Below are positions 33,801 through 44,957 of a stretch of 64,000 nucleotides of DNA, piece by piece. The translations under genes were made by a program, and so were the position numbers. How positions within the stretch are numbered: position 1 is the stretch's first letter; each line of letters starts with the position of its first letter. Below the pieces are notes generated by a model. The model was not told the origin of the DNA, ran no database searches, and saw only the letters and a program-made list of their open reading frames with translations. The stretch comes from Alnus glutinosa (Eukaryota > Streptophyta > Magnoliopsida > Fagales > Betulaceae), in the NCBI RefSeq assembly GCF_958979055.1, contig NC_084886.1:12014654-12078653 (forward strand), in the 5' to 3' direction.

Positions 33801-36800
33801 ACTTTGTAAGGGTACTGCCACTTGTCTTCATCACCCATTCCCTTCTTTTGGTGTGGACAGAGTGAGAAGTGGGAGGAGTGTTAGGTAAACCGCTAAGCCC
33901 ATGACTCCCAAATCGCAGAAAAACACCTTGTGCCACCACTGATCGGAACCCACATCTAAATTCTAACTCAGAGAGAGAAAGAGTTAGCGCACAGAAATGG
34001 GAGGGGCTCTAACAGCTGGGGTTCTTGAATAGGGAGAGACAAAATGAAGAGAGAGAGAGGAGGGAGGGAGGGAGGGAGAGCCGCTTTGAAAGTGGTTTTC
34101 AGTCCTCTTGAAACTCATAACGTTGAAATGGAGCTGTATTCTTTTGAATGATTTTCTCACACACATGTAGTATTATGGTCAAGTTGATAGAGGTGGACAG
34201 AGGGATGGAAGTTCAGGCTTTTAGTTGAAACAATTAGAATCTCAGGATAGAATTTATTATCAAAACCAAACTCTGAGGGGATTATGTACTCCCCAAATGA
34301 AATATAATATGTTGCAAGGCAAGCAAAAGGTCCCTAGTGAAGAACCCTTTGTCAAAGTTCTCATCACAAGTATCTGCAATTAATAAACAGCCAAATGTTA
34401 TGATGCATCTGATGGTTCACTTAGGCTTTAGTTGCAGTAAATCTCCATGTCTTACGCAACGCAAAGCAAGTGGTGAGCCAGTTAAGCTCTTCTTAATTGC
34501 CCAATATGGTGTGGCGCTCCTAGCACTTGCAAGAAAGTAATATGAGAAAATATGGGCATTCAATATTATGATTAGTACGGGCAATCATGAGTCATGGCCT
34601 AGTAATTATGGTTACCTGGGTTGATCATGATCTTTGTTCTATTAACTCCTTTACCGTTGAGTGACTGATCTGGGCAAAATTCATTTGTTGATGGGAATCG
34701 TTTCTCTGCACTTGGAACTATTGATGTTTAAACCGGTTTTAACTAGAGTGATCATCATAATAGTATATTAGTATCATGGTGAGGTTCCAACATTAAGATG
34801 GTGGTTTAAGAAATATTGGAACCAAAAGGTAAAATAATTTGTATACTTGACCTCAAATGTACATTTGATTGGGTTTGCCCATTCCTACAAAAGAGCATCT
34901 TTTTGCTTTTTTTGTTCTTTTTAAAGAATCTTTTTGGGGTTGGTATTTGAAGGAATAAAGAGCTTAATGCCATATTTATTCTTTATATATGCTGCATCTG
35001 CTTTAAAATTAGAGCTCTTGTGGTGAAAAGAAAAAAGTCACTTACCGAAGGGGTCAAAGTCCCGTCCTAGCACAATAGTTCCAGGACAGTGTTCCTATGC
35101 TATGACAGCCTTGTGATCCTTTACTGACTTCTCCCAGAGGAATTATGAAAATGCTGTTAGCTGCCTTCTGTTTTATAGTACTCTATGCCCTAAGGTGATT
35201 GATGCCATAGTGAGTGTATCTCATTGGGGGTCAGACACGATATCTTTTGGATCCCATTTAGGTGGCTGTATCTGAAACATTTATTGTAATATTTCCTGTG
35301 AAAAATTATCCTCTTCATTCTCTTTAAACTCTACCTTTTAATTTTATTGGTGCACTAAACTTTGGGCCCTAGATCCTCTGCTATTTTCCTTCTGTGTCAT
35401 TGTCAATTCATCAGGCTTGGCTTCCTTCACCATTTTCCCTGTTAAGCTCGTTTGTTCATTCAAAGTTCCCCATAAAGTCAAAGATTCAACATGGTTTTTC
35501 TTCTAAGAAATTTGATCACATCCAATGTCTCCTATAGAGGGAAATATATGAAGCTCTCTGTCTCAACAAGTTATAATCAAGCATCAAGTCAATGAATGCA
35601 TATTTATTAATCAATGCCCCAATTGTGGGGTATGCTGCTATTGCTAATTAAAATTAAGTGAAGATTAGGATTAGGAAGGGGTGGTGGAGTTTGCTTAGTA
35701 GCCATACCAGACTTATTTTGGGAAACGGGTCTAGGATCCGTTTTTGGGACAATGTGTGGTGTGGTGAGATGCCCTTCAAGGAAGCTTTCCCAGTTTTGTA
35801 TGACATAGCTCGTGACAAGGATGCACGTGTTGCAGACCACTCGGTTCTGGTGAGCGGGTCCTATCAGTAGGGGTGGCAAAACGGGTATGCAGGCCGACCC
35901 ATTTACGATCCGTGACCTGTTTAAGCTAGACCCAAACACGACCTGTTTATGTTAACACTTAACGGGTCGGGGGCTCCAGACACGAATACGGCACGTCAAT
36001 TTCACGGGTCACCCGACACGACCCGTGAAACCTGTTTAGTATAATGGGTCATATCGGGTCGACACGACCTGTTTGACTCATCTCATCAAAATAATCAGCA
36101 ATCTTTATGTATTAAAAAGAAGAACTTTCTGTATTAAAAAAAAAAAAAAATTAAATAAAAATAAGGGCGAGGGCAGAGAAAGAAAGAAGGAAATGCCTTG
36201 GTGTCGAGCTGCAATTCCTTACTGAAGATGTCCTGATCATCGGAATTGACATAGTAATTGAAAAGATCCAAGAACTAGGAAATGCCGGAGAAGGGGACGA
36301 TGATGGTGGACCTGGTGGCAGAGGTCTTCTCGGAGATCTTGAGATAGCGGCCCCGAGGTTTCTCCTTGAGATCGAAGTTGAAGAGCTTGTGCTCCACCTG
36401 CAGCGTTTTACACAGCAACTCCACGTCATTCCCTATCCCTCCCTCCTCCACCACCACTCCCACCACCCGAATTCCCCTTCATTCTAAAACTCTATCCCTA
36501 GCCCTAAGCCCTAGATATAGCGGTCAAAAGCAAACCAAAATCACCCACTCAGGCTTCGAATCGAGCTAATAGAAGAATCAATTATGGTTTGAGAGACTGG
36601 TAGGTAGCATATTTGAAGAATAATTGGAGGATGGCTCACAATTAGTAATAGCGGTTCATTTTGTAAATTAGGGGTTTAAAGGAGGATGGATGGGAGACGG
36701 TGGGAATTGACTCAGTCTCTTCTTCATATTTGGCAATTGGCATGGCCTATTATTTTTCTCTCATATCATAAATTCATAAAAATTCCTACTACCAGTAGTT

Positions 36801-36823
36801 CCTATTTTATAATAATTCAAATG

Positions 36824-36855
<32 letters not shown>

Positions 36856-38793
36856 TGTCCTAAACCAAAATCGCGTTTTTTATGGGAAGAGGGGGGGCGA
36901 GGGCGGCGCATATGTTACTATATATTCACTCATTGTTAGTAATACTATTCCTTTTGCTTGCAGTAACTAATTTCCTACCTTTTTTTTTTTTTTGAATAAT
37001 CGTGTCTGGCGGGTCACCCGTGACACAACCCACCAGACCAAACTAAACGAGTAGACCCGTTTAAGACCCAAATCCGTTTAAGATAAACTCAAACCCGCTA
37101 ATTTCGTGTCGTGTTCGTGTTGGGTTGTCAGGTCGAGTCAAAATTGCCAACCCTACCTATCAGTGGGATGTTAGCTTCTTTCGAGTGGCCCACGACTGGG
37201 AGGTGGCTGTTTTGGCTTCCTTTTCTCTTTGTTGTACTCCTCCAGAGTGGATTGTGAAGGGGAAGACCAGCTCTAGTGGTCTCCTTCTCACAAAGGGAAA
37301 TTTGATGTAGATCTATCTATAAGGCTCTTGCTTGCAAAGAGGCTATTCATTTTCCCTGGAAAAGTATTTGGCGGACCAAGGCTCCTTTGAAAGTGGCTTT
37401 CTTCGCTTGGACGGCAGTGCAAGGGAAGATCATCACCTTGGACAATCTCAGAAAGAAGCGTGTCATTGTGATTGATAGATGTTGCATGTGCAAAATGAAT
37501 GGGGAGTCTGTGGATCACCTTCTTCTCCATTGCGAGGTTGCACGCGCTCTATGGAATGCAATCTTTAGTCGCTTCAGTCTGTCTTGGGTTATGCCTCTTC
37601 GGGTGGTAGATTTCTTCGATTGTTGGTGGACGGGTGGTCGCTCTCGGAGTGCGGTCGTGTGGAAGATGATTCCTTGTTGCCTTTTGTGGTGCTTGTGGAG
37701 GGAATGCAATGATAGACGCTTGGAGGACAAAGAAAGAACCATTGAGGAACTCATTTCTTTTTTCTTTCATTCTTTGTTCTCTTGGACGACTGCGTTCCTT
37801 GCACCTTTAGTGATTAGTTTTAATGATTTCCTTGTTTTGTTTTCTTCTTCTTCTTAGATGCCTTTCTTGTATACTTCCTGTGTACTTGAATGCGCTTTGC
37901 GCTTTTAATGATATTTCTCTTACTTATCAAAAAAAGAAGGATTAGGTGATCATGGTTCACAAATATATGGTGTGCTAACTTTAACTCATGGAGAGTAACA
38001 AGCGATACTTTTTGGGTATATTTACAATCCTGGAGATTCGATCGAATTTTAGGTCATAAGAACCAGTGATAAAGGAAGGCAAGGTGATTTGCATTAAAAC
38101 CTTAGATATGCTTATACTCGTGGCATTTTATCTCTGCTAACAATACCCATTGCTGTTCTCCATAAAATCTAGTTTTTCAATTCACAAATCAGAAATGAGT
38201 TTCTATAAGAAGAATTTTGTTTATAGATTTATTTATTTTGATTTTTGACTATGTATTTGAATGGGGTTTGGGTTGGAGAAATAAATAATTTTTGTAGCTG
38301 GACTTAATGGAATCTTCATTCTGTATTTCTAGTCATATGTTTGGTTATCCCCTATACTGTTCCTGTTCTATTGGCAAGACTCTATGTTAAATTTAAGGGG
38401 GTAAGACTCTATGTTTCCAATATGAGGTTTCTTTGAAAAATGATACACTCTTTGCTGAAAACATGTGCCTTTTGTAGGGCGCTTAAGGAAGAAAAATATG
38501 CTTCCCGGAGAGCAATATTGCCTGTTCTTCAAGCTGAAGAAGACGAAAGGTAAGCAGAGAACATATCAGATAGTCCTCTTCCACCACCCATTCCTTATAT
38601 AAACCCCCTGAGTTCAGAATTCTAATACTGTTTGTCTGCCTTCTATAGATTTGTCAAAGAGTGGAAGAAGTATCTTGAATATGAGGCCGAAGTAATGAAG
38701 GACGTGCCTGGTTGGAAAGTTGGTGAAAATGTATACAACTCTGGGAAATGGGTACCCCCAGCAACTGGTGAACTCCGTCCTGATGTCTGGTGA
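30807..38793 (+). CDS. Complex I subunit NDUFA13 (GRIM-19)
   Basis: This is an accessory subunit of mitochondrial NADH dehydrogenase, an inner-membrane protein of the peripheral/membrane arm junction. Three coding exons, 30807-31021, 38478-38549 and 38649-38793, join in phase 2 both times and encode 143 residues, the standard plant length. The N-terminus [19 protein letters not shown] is followed by [20 protein letters not shown]. One membrane helix covers residues 45-64 ([20 protein letters not shown]). The conserved [40 protein letters not shown] and [10 protein letters not shown] blocks come next, and the protein ends ELRPDVW. Intron 1 is 7456 bases, long for a small plant gene. It is filled with a MITE, a gag-only gypsy relic, and a LINE containing a hAT element. 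The divergent neighbour is mitochondrial CPN60, so two nuclear genes for mitochondrial proteins sit side by side. Confidence 0.96.
31896..32072. mobile_element. MITE in NDUFA13 intron 1
   Basis: The terminal inverted repeats of about 34 bases are imperfect. The left end reads ATTTGACAACGCTTTTTG and then GGTAGCTTTTTGC. The right end read in reverse is CGTTTGGCAAAATGTTTT and then GGTGCTTTTTGC. It is non-coding and resembles the MITE at 27638-27905 in its TTTGGCAAA terminus. Confidence 0.6.
32187..33640 (-). mobile_element. Ty3/gypsy relic with gag but no pol
   Basis: Read on the minus strand, a primer binding site TTTGGTATCAGAAC (33559-33572) is followed at once by an ATG (33554). The gag frame opens [18 protein letters not shown] and continues with [24 protein letters not shown] and [18 protein letters not shown]. 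It ends in a zinc-knuckle-like [21 protein letters not shown] segment. Stops interrupt the frame. The sequence then passes directly to DKVPTEGAA, typical of the C-terminal end of gypsy pol, and to the 3' LTR at 32498-32187 (312 bp, ends TGATAGG/CCTATCA). Protease, reverse transcriptase, RNase H and integrase are absent. The other LTR matches only over its inner 55 bases or so (33572-33626) and then diverges. Confidence 0.72.
33641..35675. other. NDUFA13 intron 1, middle part
   Basis: No gene. The stretch up to about 34170 has GA-rich blocks (33634-33640, 33968-33985, 34050-34080) and a repeated AGCGCACAGAAAT word. It may be the altered outer part of the gypsy LTR. From about 34200 to 35675 I see plain AT-rich intron sequence with no frame or repeat worth naming. 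Confidence 0.4.
35868..37155. mobile_element. Non-autonomous hAT transposon carrying a gene fragment
   Basis: The ends TAGGGGTGGCAA and TTGCCAACCCTA are 12-base terminal inverted repeats with one mismatch. Both flanks are CCTATCAG (35860-35867 and 37156-37163), a perfect 8 bp target duplication inside the LINE frame. This proves the hAT came second. Subterminal regions are rich in CACGACCCG/CGGGTCGTG words (35935-36070 and 37000-37110), a usual hAT transposase-binding pattern. No transposase is encoded. The interior carries a Pur-alpha gene fragment (36197-36482) and a CT microsatellite (36824-36852). Confidence 0.9.
36197..36482 (-). pseudogene. Captured fragment of Pur-alpha transcription factor gene
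   Basis: On the minus strand an ATG at 36482 starts a Gly-rich stretch ([11 protein letters not shown]). After a frameshift comes [20 protein letters not shown], then [20 protein letters not shown] and [11 protein letters not shown]. This is the first PUR repeat of plant Pur-alpha 1. A TAG at 36277-36275 replaces the expected Trp codon. The frame then continues [20 protein letters not shown] and LQLDTK. Homology stops at about 36197, probably at an exon edge. Roughly the first 90 codons are present, plus likely leader sequence. It lacks the later PUR repeats and cannot make a DNA-binding protein. The functional parent must be elsewhere in the genome. Confidence 0.85.
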
Positions 38794-40537
38794 ATACTAT
38801 TCCAACTGCAGTTGCTTTTGTGGTTGATGTTAAATCGTCAAGAGTTGGTTATTTTTCAATCAAGTTTCTTGTGTTGCTCACTCTGAGCCCATTTCTAGTG
38901 AAAATAAAAATGTATTTGAAACTCTCTTTTACCTGCTTTGCAAACACTAACAACAGGCATTGTTTAATAGTACCCCATGTTGTTATGTACTCTTTTATCT
39001 TTATCTTAAAATTTGGGTGGATGTGGTGGTCCTAGACATAATCAATGGAGGTTTGGCGGTGGTTTTGGGTCAATCACCAAGTATGGTGGTAAGTGAAGTT
39101 GCCACAAAGACAGACAAAGCTTGCTGCTGCAACGTGATTTTAAAAATGATGTCCTTCAAACAAGAGTATAGTCAACAGTTAAATTTGCAGACTATGAAAG
39201 GGTGCTACTGTTTGTGAAGATCATCTTTCAGAAGAGAGCAGCAGACAACAAACATAAAGAATAAAAAAAGAAAATGCTACGATGATCCTTCATATATATG
39301 AAGGATCACTGCAGATCCCTTATCTCTTATTTTAATAGTTCCTTGCCAAACTTTATATTTCTCTTTAATTAATTTTTTTAAGCTTAAAAGAAAGAATAAG
39401 AAAAGACTAAAAAAGAGTCGTTCTCTTAAAAAAAAAATAAAAATAAATAAAGATCTTAGAGAATGAGATGTAGGTTCTTTATAAAAGGGTTCTTCAAAAT
39501 CAGAAAAGGTAGGGTTATTCTCCAAAATTCGAAAAAAAAAAATTCAAAGCATCCAATGTGGATGGTTTTATATCCTCGTAGTGACGTCTCATTTGGTACT
39601 AAAAGATGGATTTAACTAGGCAATCGTTACTGATACCAAATCTTTGCTCATTGATTTGGTTCTCTAGAAATTCTCATTTACTTATCACAATTAAGATATG
39701 AGAAATATTACATGCACTTCCAAGTGCTTACTCTTCAACGTGCAGTGAAAATTTCTATTGATATATCATATATATAGATTACCTTGTCCAAAATTCAATA
39801 ATAATTTTAAATATCACTTCAAAAAACAAGTACTTAAAATAGATGTAGCATTTCTATCGAGAGATAAACTTGATATAGAAAACCCCATTGTTCTTGGGTC
39901 AATCCAAATTAGCCTTCCTATAGAATTGCAGTAATCATACATGCAAGATAACGAGAACATAAGACACATGACAGGAAACCATCAAGGTGGTAGTTGAGTT
40001 GGTAAAGCAACAGGGGATAGGGTTCAACTCTCCCCTCCTTTCTTCCTATTGATCACGAGTTTGAACCCGCTTGTGGAAGTAATCAGTGAACCAGATGCTA
40101 TTAAAAAAAGATTTTACCTGCTTGCACTTTGGCGGAATTGTGACGGATTTGCCTTTCAAGGCAATAGCTACTAGCTATGGTTCAAACCGAACATTCTATA
40201 ATGGGTGAGAACCACCCGATGGTCACGGCCAAGGGAAGTAATTACACTGGTCGCCCTTCCCGCCTTATTAATTAGAAAAAAAAAATGGGAAAAAGTATGC
40301 AAGTGATATTAAGGATATCCAAGCAAGCTGTAACTTGGCCGCAGTTTAGGTCACAACAGAAGACAAATTTACAATGGCATTACTTACTTTATTCCTTCTC
40401 TACAAACAACATATGCACTCATACGTCCATAACTTGGACCATGTAACACAACACTGACAAACACCTTAAGGAAGATATATACACTCGTTGGCAGATATCT
40501 AGCAAACCCTACAACTTAATTTTTTTTATATATATAT
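38794..40537. other. Between NDUFA13 and the F-box gene (convergent)
   Basis: 38794 to about 39200 is likely the NDUFA13 3' UTR and flank. A perfect 24-base palindrome centred on CATATATATG lies at 39284-39307. A SINE-like unit is at 39976-40285. The remainder is AT-rich without gene content; the right end holds the F-box 3' UTR. Confidence 0.45.
39976..40285 (+). mobile_element. Probable tRNA-derived SINE
   Basis: GGTAGTTGAGTTGGTAAAGC resembles a tRNA box A, and GAGTTTGAACCCG resembles box B. A body of about 200 bases ends in an A run at 40276-40285. No clear target duplication is seen, so the limits are approximate. Confidence 0.5.
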
Positions 40538-43500
40538 TTACATAACACCATAAAGCGGCCCAGTCCCACCTTTCTTGTGAGCATCAGGGATGCTCGAGTA
40601 GGAATAAAGGTGGTTTGACAATTCCCAGCTCCAATCCTGCTTCCGAGACACGGACAATCTTGGCCATCGATTGATCCTTACATAGTGCTCCCTGATTTTA
40701 TCTTCACCGACAATACTAGTGAATGTCAAGTAACAGCATTCATGACCGCCCCATACCTTGTCACCAGGATCTGCACTTTGGCTCCCATCCGGATGGAAGT
40801 AGCGGCGCATGGGAGGGCCAGTGCCCTTCCAATAAGGATCAAGATTTCTCCAATATTCTGGTGCCCCCTGAGCAAATGAAATGGTGATATTTTGTCAGAT
40901 TATTCATCCAAAAGAGTGGCAATTGGACTCGTGCAAACCATGAGATTGCTACTCACAGGGTGACAAACATGAGATATGAGCTGGCCAAGGCTGGAGATAT
41001 ACCAGAGTTTGAAAATTAGTGGGGAAGAATATCATGAAACATTTGAAACAAATAATAACAAGAAAATCTGGTAATAACCATGGGCATAGAGAGAAATTAT
41101 GTTCATGAAAATTAATGTTTACTTGAGAGAGTTCGCTCTACTTGAGCAACACATGTAAAATATATGGTTTTCGCCCTTACAAAATCATTTGGGGAAATTT
41201 GACAGTAGTTGGAATTAATCAGCAAAGTCATGCTAATAGTTGAATATGAAATTCTCAGTTTATGATAAAGAAAAAATATAAAAAAAATTCATTAGTTCTC
41301 TATTTTGTAATACATCAATGAACTTCAAATTCACATAAATAGAATAGTTACCAAGGAAAACCACACTTTGACCTTTGCAACTATTAAACCTTTCTACTAT
41401 AAACATGTTATATAAGATACCGAGTCAATGAAGACTCAAACAGATGATACGACCTAATATAAAAAGCACATACCTTGTTAAAATGAAACTCCCAAACATG
41501 ATCACACAAATCATCCTTCATGATACGGGTCTGATAACAAAGGAAAAAAAGGCCAGTCAGAAAATGTTCCTTAAAATTCATTGGGTACATCAGGGATGAG
41601 ATTTTTGTACTACTGCAGATATACGTGAGCATGGGTGCAGATATGTCATGTCAGTGCTTGTATGTATTTGTGTTCATGTGCTCCTCCGCGCGAGAGAGAG
41701 CGCACGTGTGTGAGAGTGAGAGAGAGAGAGAAGATAAATAGAAGAGTTACACGCTTGCCATCCATGACAGCTAATGAATAAGCGGCCAATTTGGATAATC
41801 CCCGGATTTGTGACAGGCGAGGTATGTGTGCTTTCCCAAGCCACAGTTCCTCCAACTGAAAAATAAGATAGAGAGAGAAAAAAGAAGTGCTTGAATCTTC
41901 CTTACCACATTCCTTAAGTTTAGGACTAGGAAAATGAACTTAAGTTGCTTCTATCAATTGATATCAATTCACATTTTATGCATATCAAATCTCATGATTA
42001 ATTGATACCATTACCATGTCATGAAAACAGGCAAGATCCAAGTTGAGGCTAGTATAATTGTTATGTTGCCAAAAAAATATTATTGACCATATGTAAGGCT
42101 CCTTAATAATCTAATTACCTCCTCAAACTAATCCTAGATGCTAAATGCTACTTCAGCGATCATAAGCCAAGGCACAGAAATTCCAACTACATAATGACTC
42201 AAATGCATAAATTAATTTGACAGTGCTAAAATATTTCCTCCTTCCCTTGGCACTCAAAACTAGTTTGATCCTCTCTAAAACCTTCACGTCACCAAACCCA
42301 ACTTGTTGATACAATAGTAAATCAAAGAGTGCTAGACTTTATAATAAGCAATCAATATCAGATAATATATAAAGGCACAACTTGCATTTGATCCCTCCCT
42401 CCACTATCATATGACTTCTGAAAAATAACATTCTGTTTTAGTGGCATCATCCTCTTTATGGAGTTTTTTCACATTTGTCATTTAGAAAATAAATATAATC
42501 CAACTTGACCTCAAGGGAAGGTATGCTCCCATACACATTTTTTTTACTTCTTATTTTTTGATTAGTCCCAGACAGATTCAGAGTTCCATATTTCCACTGT
42601 TTTATTTTATCACTGCTCTTTTTTTGATGATTCACTACCAGGTTGCTTCAAAATAACTTTTATATCACAAATATATCATCAAAATAAATCTTATGTAGCC
42701 GGTTACCATCATTGAGATAAAGAATAACAGGTACTTACCCATATGAATAAAGCAGTCATTTACAATTTTTTTTTTTTTGTTAAGTAATTGGCCCCAAGAG
42801 AAGTCATGTACAAATATTGAAGGCAAACTATCACGGATTGACTTGAATTTCTAGAAACTGGCTGCGACTTCAAAATTAGATAGGACTCAGATTATGGCCT
42901 GCGAGGCCATAAGAGCCTACAACCTTAGACTACCCAAAGTCAGGTTAGGACTAGCCGGCTTGACCACTAACCCAAGTTAAACACCATCCTACCAGTATGC
43001 TGCTTAAGATCGACTACAAATTTAGAGATAAAAACTGGCCGGTCAAGGGTGGAACATTTTAAAATATGAAAATGAAGGGGATGAACAAACTCCTACTCAA
43101 ATTCATACTAACACTTACTATACGATCAAATACAGGGGGGAAAAAAAACACATAAGAAATGAGAACAGAGAACCTCAACTTGCGTAAAATACACAAAGAT
43201 GAAAACCCACTAAGAAATAAAGCACTGAAACTAACAGCCTCCAAATACCAAACCGGTATGATTCAAAATCATGTAAGGATGGAAACCACTTTTCTCCGGA
43301 AATGAACTCACAAAGAACCCAATTGGAAAAACATCTACCGCTAACGTGTAGGTAGCATAGAACTCAATCATGAAGTAAAAGTAGAACCCAGATGGGTGTT
43401 AGCCAACCTCAAAAAACCACAATCAAGCAGAACCCTATCTCTAGCAATGTTAATGCTTAATCACAAAAGAACGTGTGTAGCAAAAGCAGCCAATCCCAAC

Positions 43501-44041
43501 TGGGCACAAACCCAATTTAAAAGAGAATCAAAATCCTATTCTCAAAATCTCATCGTCTAGCTGAAGTACGTAATTGAGCAGACACAACGAAACCCGTTAG
43601 AAACAAACCAAACCGAAAAAGAATCACAACCCAATTCCCGAATTGTACCAACAAAACAAAATATGCCAAAAAAATCCAAGCTTTTAGAAATAACCAAGAG
43701 AAAACGAAAAGGGTACCGACCTTGGCGCCCCAGATGCGGTCGCTGGAGGCCACCGCGTGCCAGCCACGGGAGACGAGGAGAGACAGTGCCACGCTGCGTG
43801 CGTCGAGATTACTCAGTATCTTCAACATTATGTCCGTACCAAACACCTCCAATGGGTCCCTTCGCAGAACCCCTTCTCCTTCTTCTTTCTTCTCTTCCAC
43901 ATCTTCCACCACTTCTTCTCTCTCTCGCTTCTTCCTCTTCCTCCTTTTCCTATGCCCCTCCATCTCCTCCCCCACCACATCGTACTTCTCAGGTGATTCC
44001 GGTGTCTTTGTCTGCTTTTCCTGCAGCTCGGCCTGTGCCAT
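40538..44041 (-). CDS. F-box protein
   Basis: F-box proteins recruit substrates to SCF ubiquitin ligases through SKP1. Four exons, 44041-43721, 41855-41751, 41530-41474 and 40867-40538, all join in phase 0 and encode 270 residues. An acidic and basic N-terminus contains a likely nuclear signal HRKRRKRKKRERE (30-42) and an acidic stretch EDVEEKKEEGEG. The F-box covers about residues 62-105: DPLEVFGTDIMLKILSNLDA, then SLLVSRGWHAVASSDRIWGA. The C-terminal half has no LRR or kelch repeats. It carries WEFHFNK, PEYWRNLDPYW and PPMRRYFHPDG, resembling the W-F-F-K / W...DP pattern of a plant-specific F-box subgroup; its substrate is unknown to me. Exon 1 is GC-richer than the rest. The coding strand has a CT repeat ending four bases before the ATG. 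Intron 1 is about 1.9 kb. Confidence 0.85.
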
Positions 44042-44062
44042 CGAAGAGAGAGAGAGAGAGAG
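44042..44062. repeat. (GA)n at the F-box gene start
   Basis: A GA run (CT on the coding strand) begins almost at the F-box start codon. It lies in the leader of a gene, as do the repeats at 30781-30800 and 60581-60608. Confidence 0.6.
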
Positions 44063-44219
44063 AGGAAGTGGAATATAGAGAGTTGAGAGGTGTGAACTGA
44101 AGTCGGTGCCGTGCGAGGGAGGACAATAAGTGCTGCGTCATGTGTCATGATGTGGTGCGTGGTCACATACTCACGATTACGATTACGTATTCCAAATCAT
44201 CCAAGAGTTCGAAAGGTAA

Positions 44220-44518
44220 AGGTGTGTTGGGTAACAGGATTCTAAAAAATAATATGATTTTAATTTTTTTTTTTTAAAAAAATAAATTATATTTTATTCA
44301 ATTTTTTTTTTTTAAAAAAATAAATTATCTTTTATTCAATTTTTTTTAAAAAAATAAATTATCTTTTATTCAATTTTTTAAAATATAAATTTTATTTTTT
44401 TATTTTTTTTAAACAAATAATATTTTATTTAACTTTTTTTAAAAAATTAAATTTTGAATTTCGCGCACCAAATAAAAATTGAATTTTGATTTAAAAAATC
44501 TAACACCCAAATGTATCA
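44220..44518. mobile_element. Harbinger-like MITE with tandem core
   Basis: The ends GGTGTGTTGGGTAACAGG and (reverse) TGATACATTTGGGTGTTAG are imperfect inverted repeats. The core (44262-44380) has three tandem copies of a unit of about 36 bases containing AAATAAATTAT and TTTTATTCAA. The right side shares a TTA with the next MITE. Non-coding. Confidence 0.6.
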
Positions 44519-44521
44519 TTA

Positions 44522-44798
44522 GGACATGTTTGAGTGTTCAATTTTTTTTTAAAATTATATTTTATTATATATAAAATTGAGAATATTAAAAAGATTTGAG
44601 TTTTAAAATTATATTTGGATGATTTAAAAAATCTAAAACAAAATTTAAAAAAGATGATTAAGAGTGTGAATTGAATGGAATATAATTAAGAAAAATATAT
44701 ATAAAAATGCTTTTTAAAGAATTTTAAAAACCCATCCAAACAACATTTTCAAACACAATAAAATATAATACAAAACAATACAAAACCCAGACATACCC
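44522..44798. mobile_element. PIF/Harbinger-like MITE
   Basis: The ends GGACATGTTTGAGTGTT and (reverse) GGGTATGTCTGGGTTTT are inverted repeats. The element is flanked by TTA on both sides (44519-44521 and 44799-44801), the three-base duplication usual for PIF/Harbinger. It abuts the preceding MITE. Confidence 0.7.
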
Positions 44799-44957
44799 TT
44801 AGACCCCATGCACCGATACGCATGAGATTGAGGCTTGGGGGTGGACGGGAAAGGTTTCGAAGTATTGCTCTACGTGGCATGGCACAAGGGCTTAATCTTA
44901 CCATTTTATGGCTTTATGCGGTTTGCATGTGATATAAGTCCCACCAATTTCTCTAAA

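Larger units (their letters stand above)
35676..37937 (+). mobile_element. 5'-truncated LINE (non-LTR retrotransposon)
   Basis: Two blocks, 35676-35867 and 37164-37937, belong to one LINE split by the later hAT insertion. Their frames read [26 protein letters not shown] and, after the gap, [20 protein letters not shown]. Next come [20 protein letters not shown] and [20 protein letters not shown], the zinc-binding reverse-transcriptase tail (zf-RVT) common in plant LINEs. The 3' end TGATATTTCTCTTACTTATC is followed by an A-rich tail. AGGATTAGG flanks both ends (35667-35675 and 37938-37946), a likely target duplication. The polymerase domain itself is missing, and a frameshift is present near 37220-37390. 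Confidence 0.82.

Noticed and set aside
43663-44100. Plus-strand open frames opposite F-box exon 1
   Set aside because: Antisense shadows of a GC-rich exon; the minus strand encodes the F-box.
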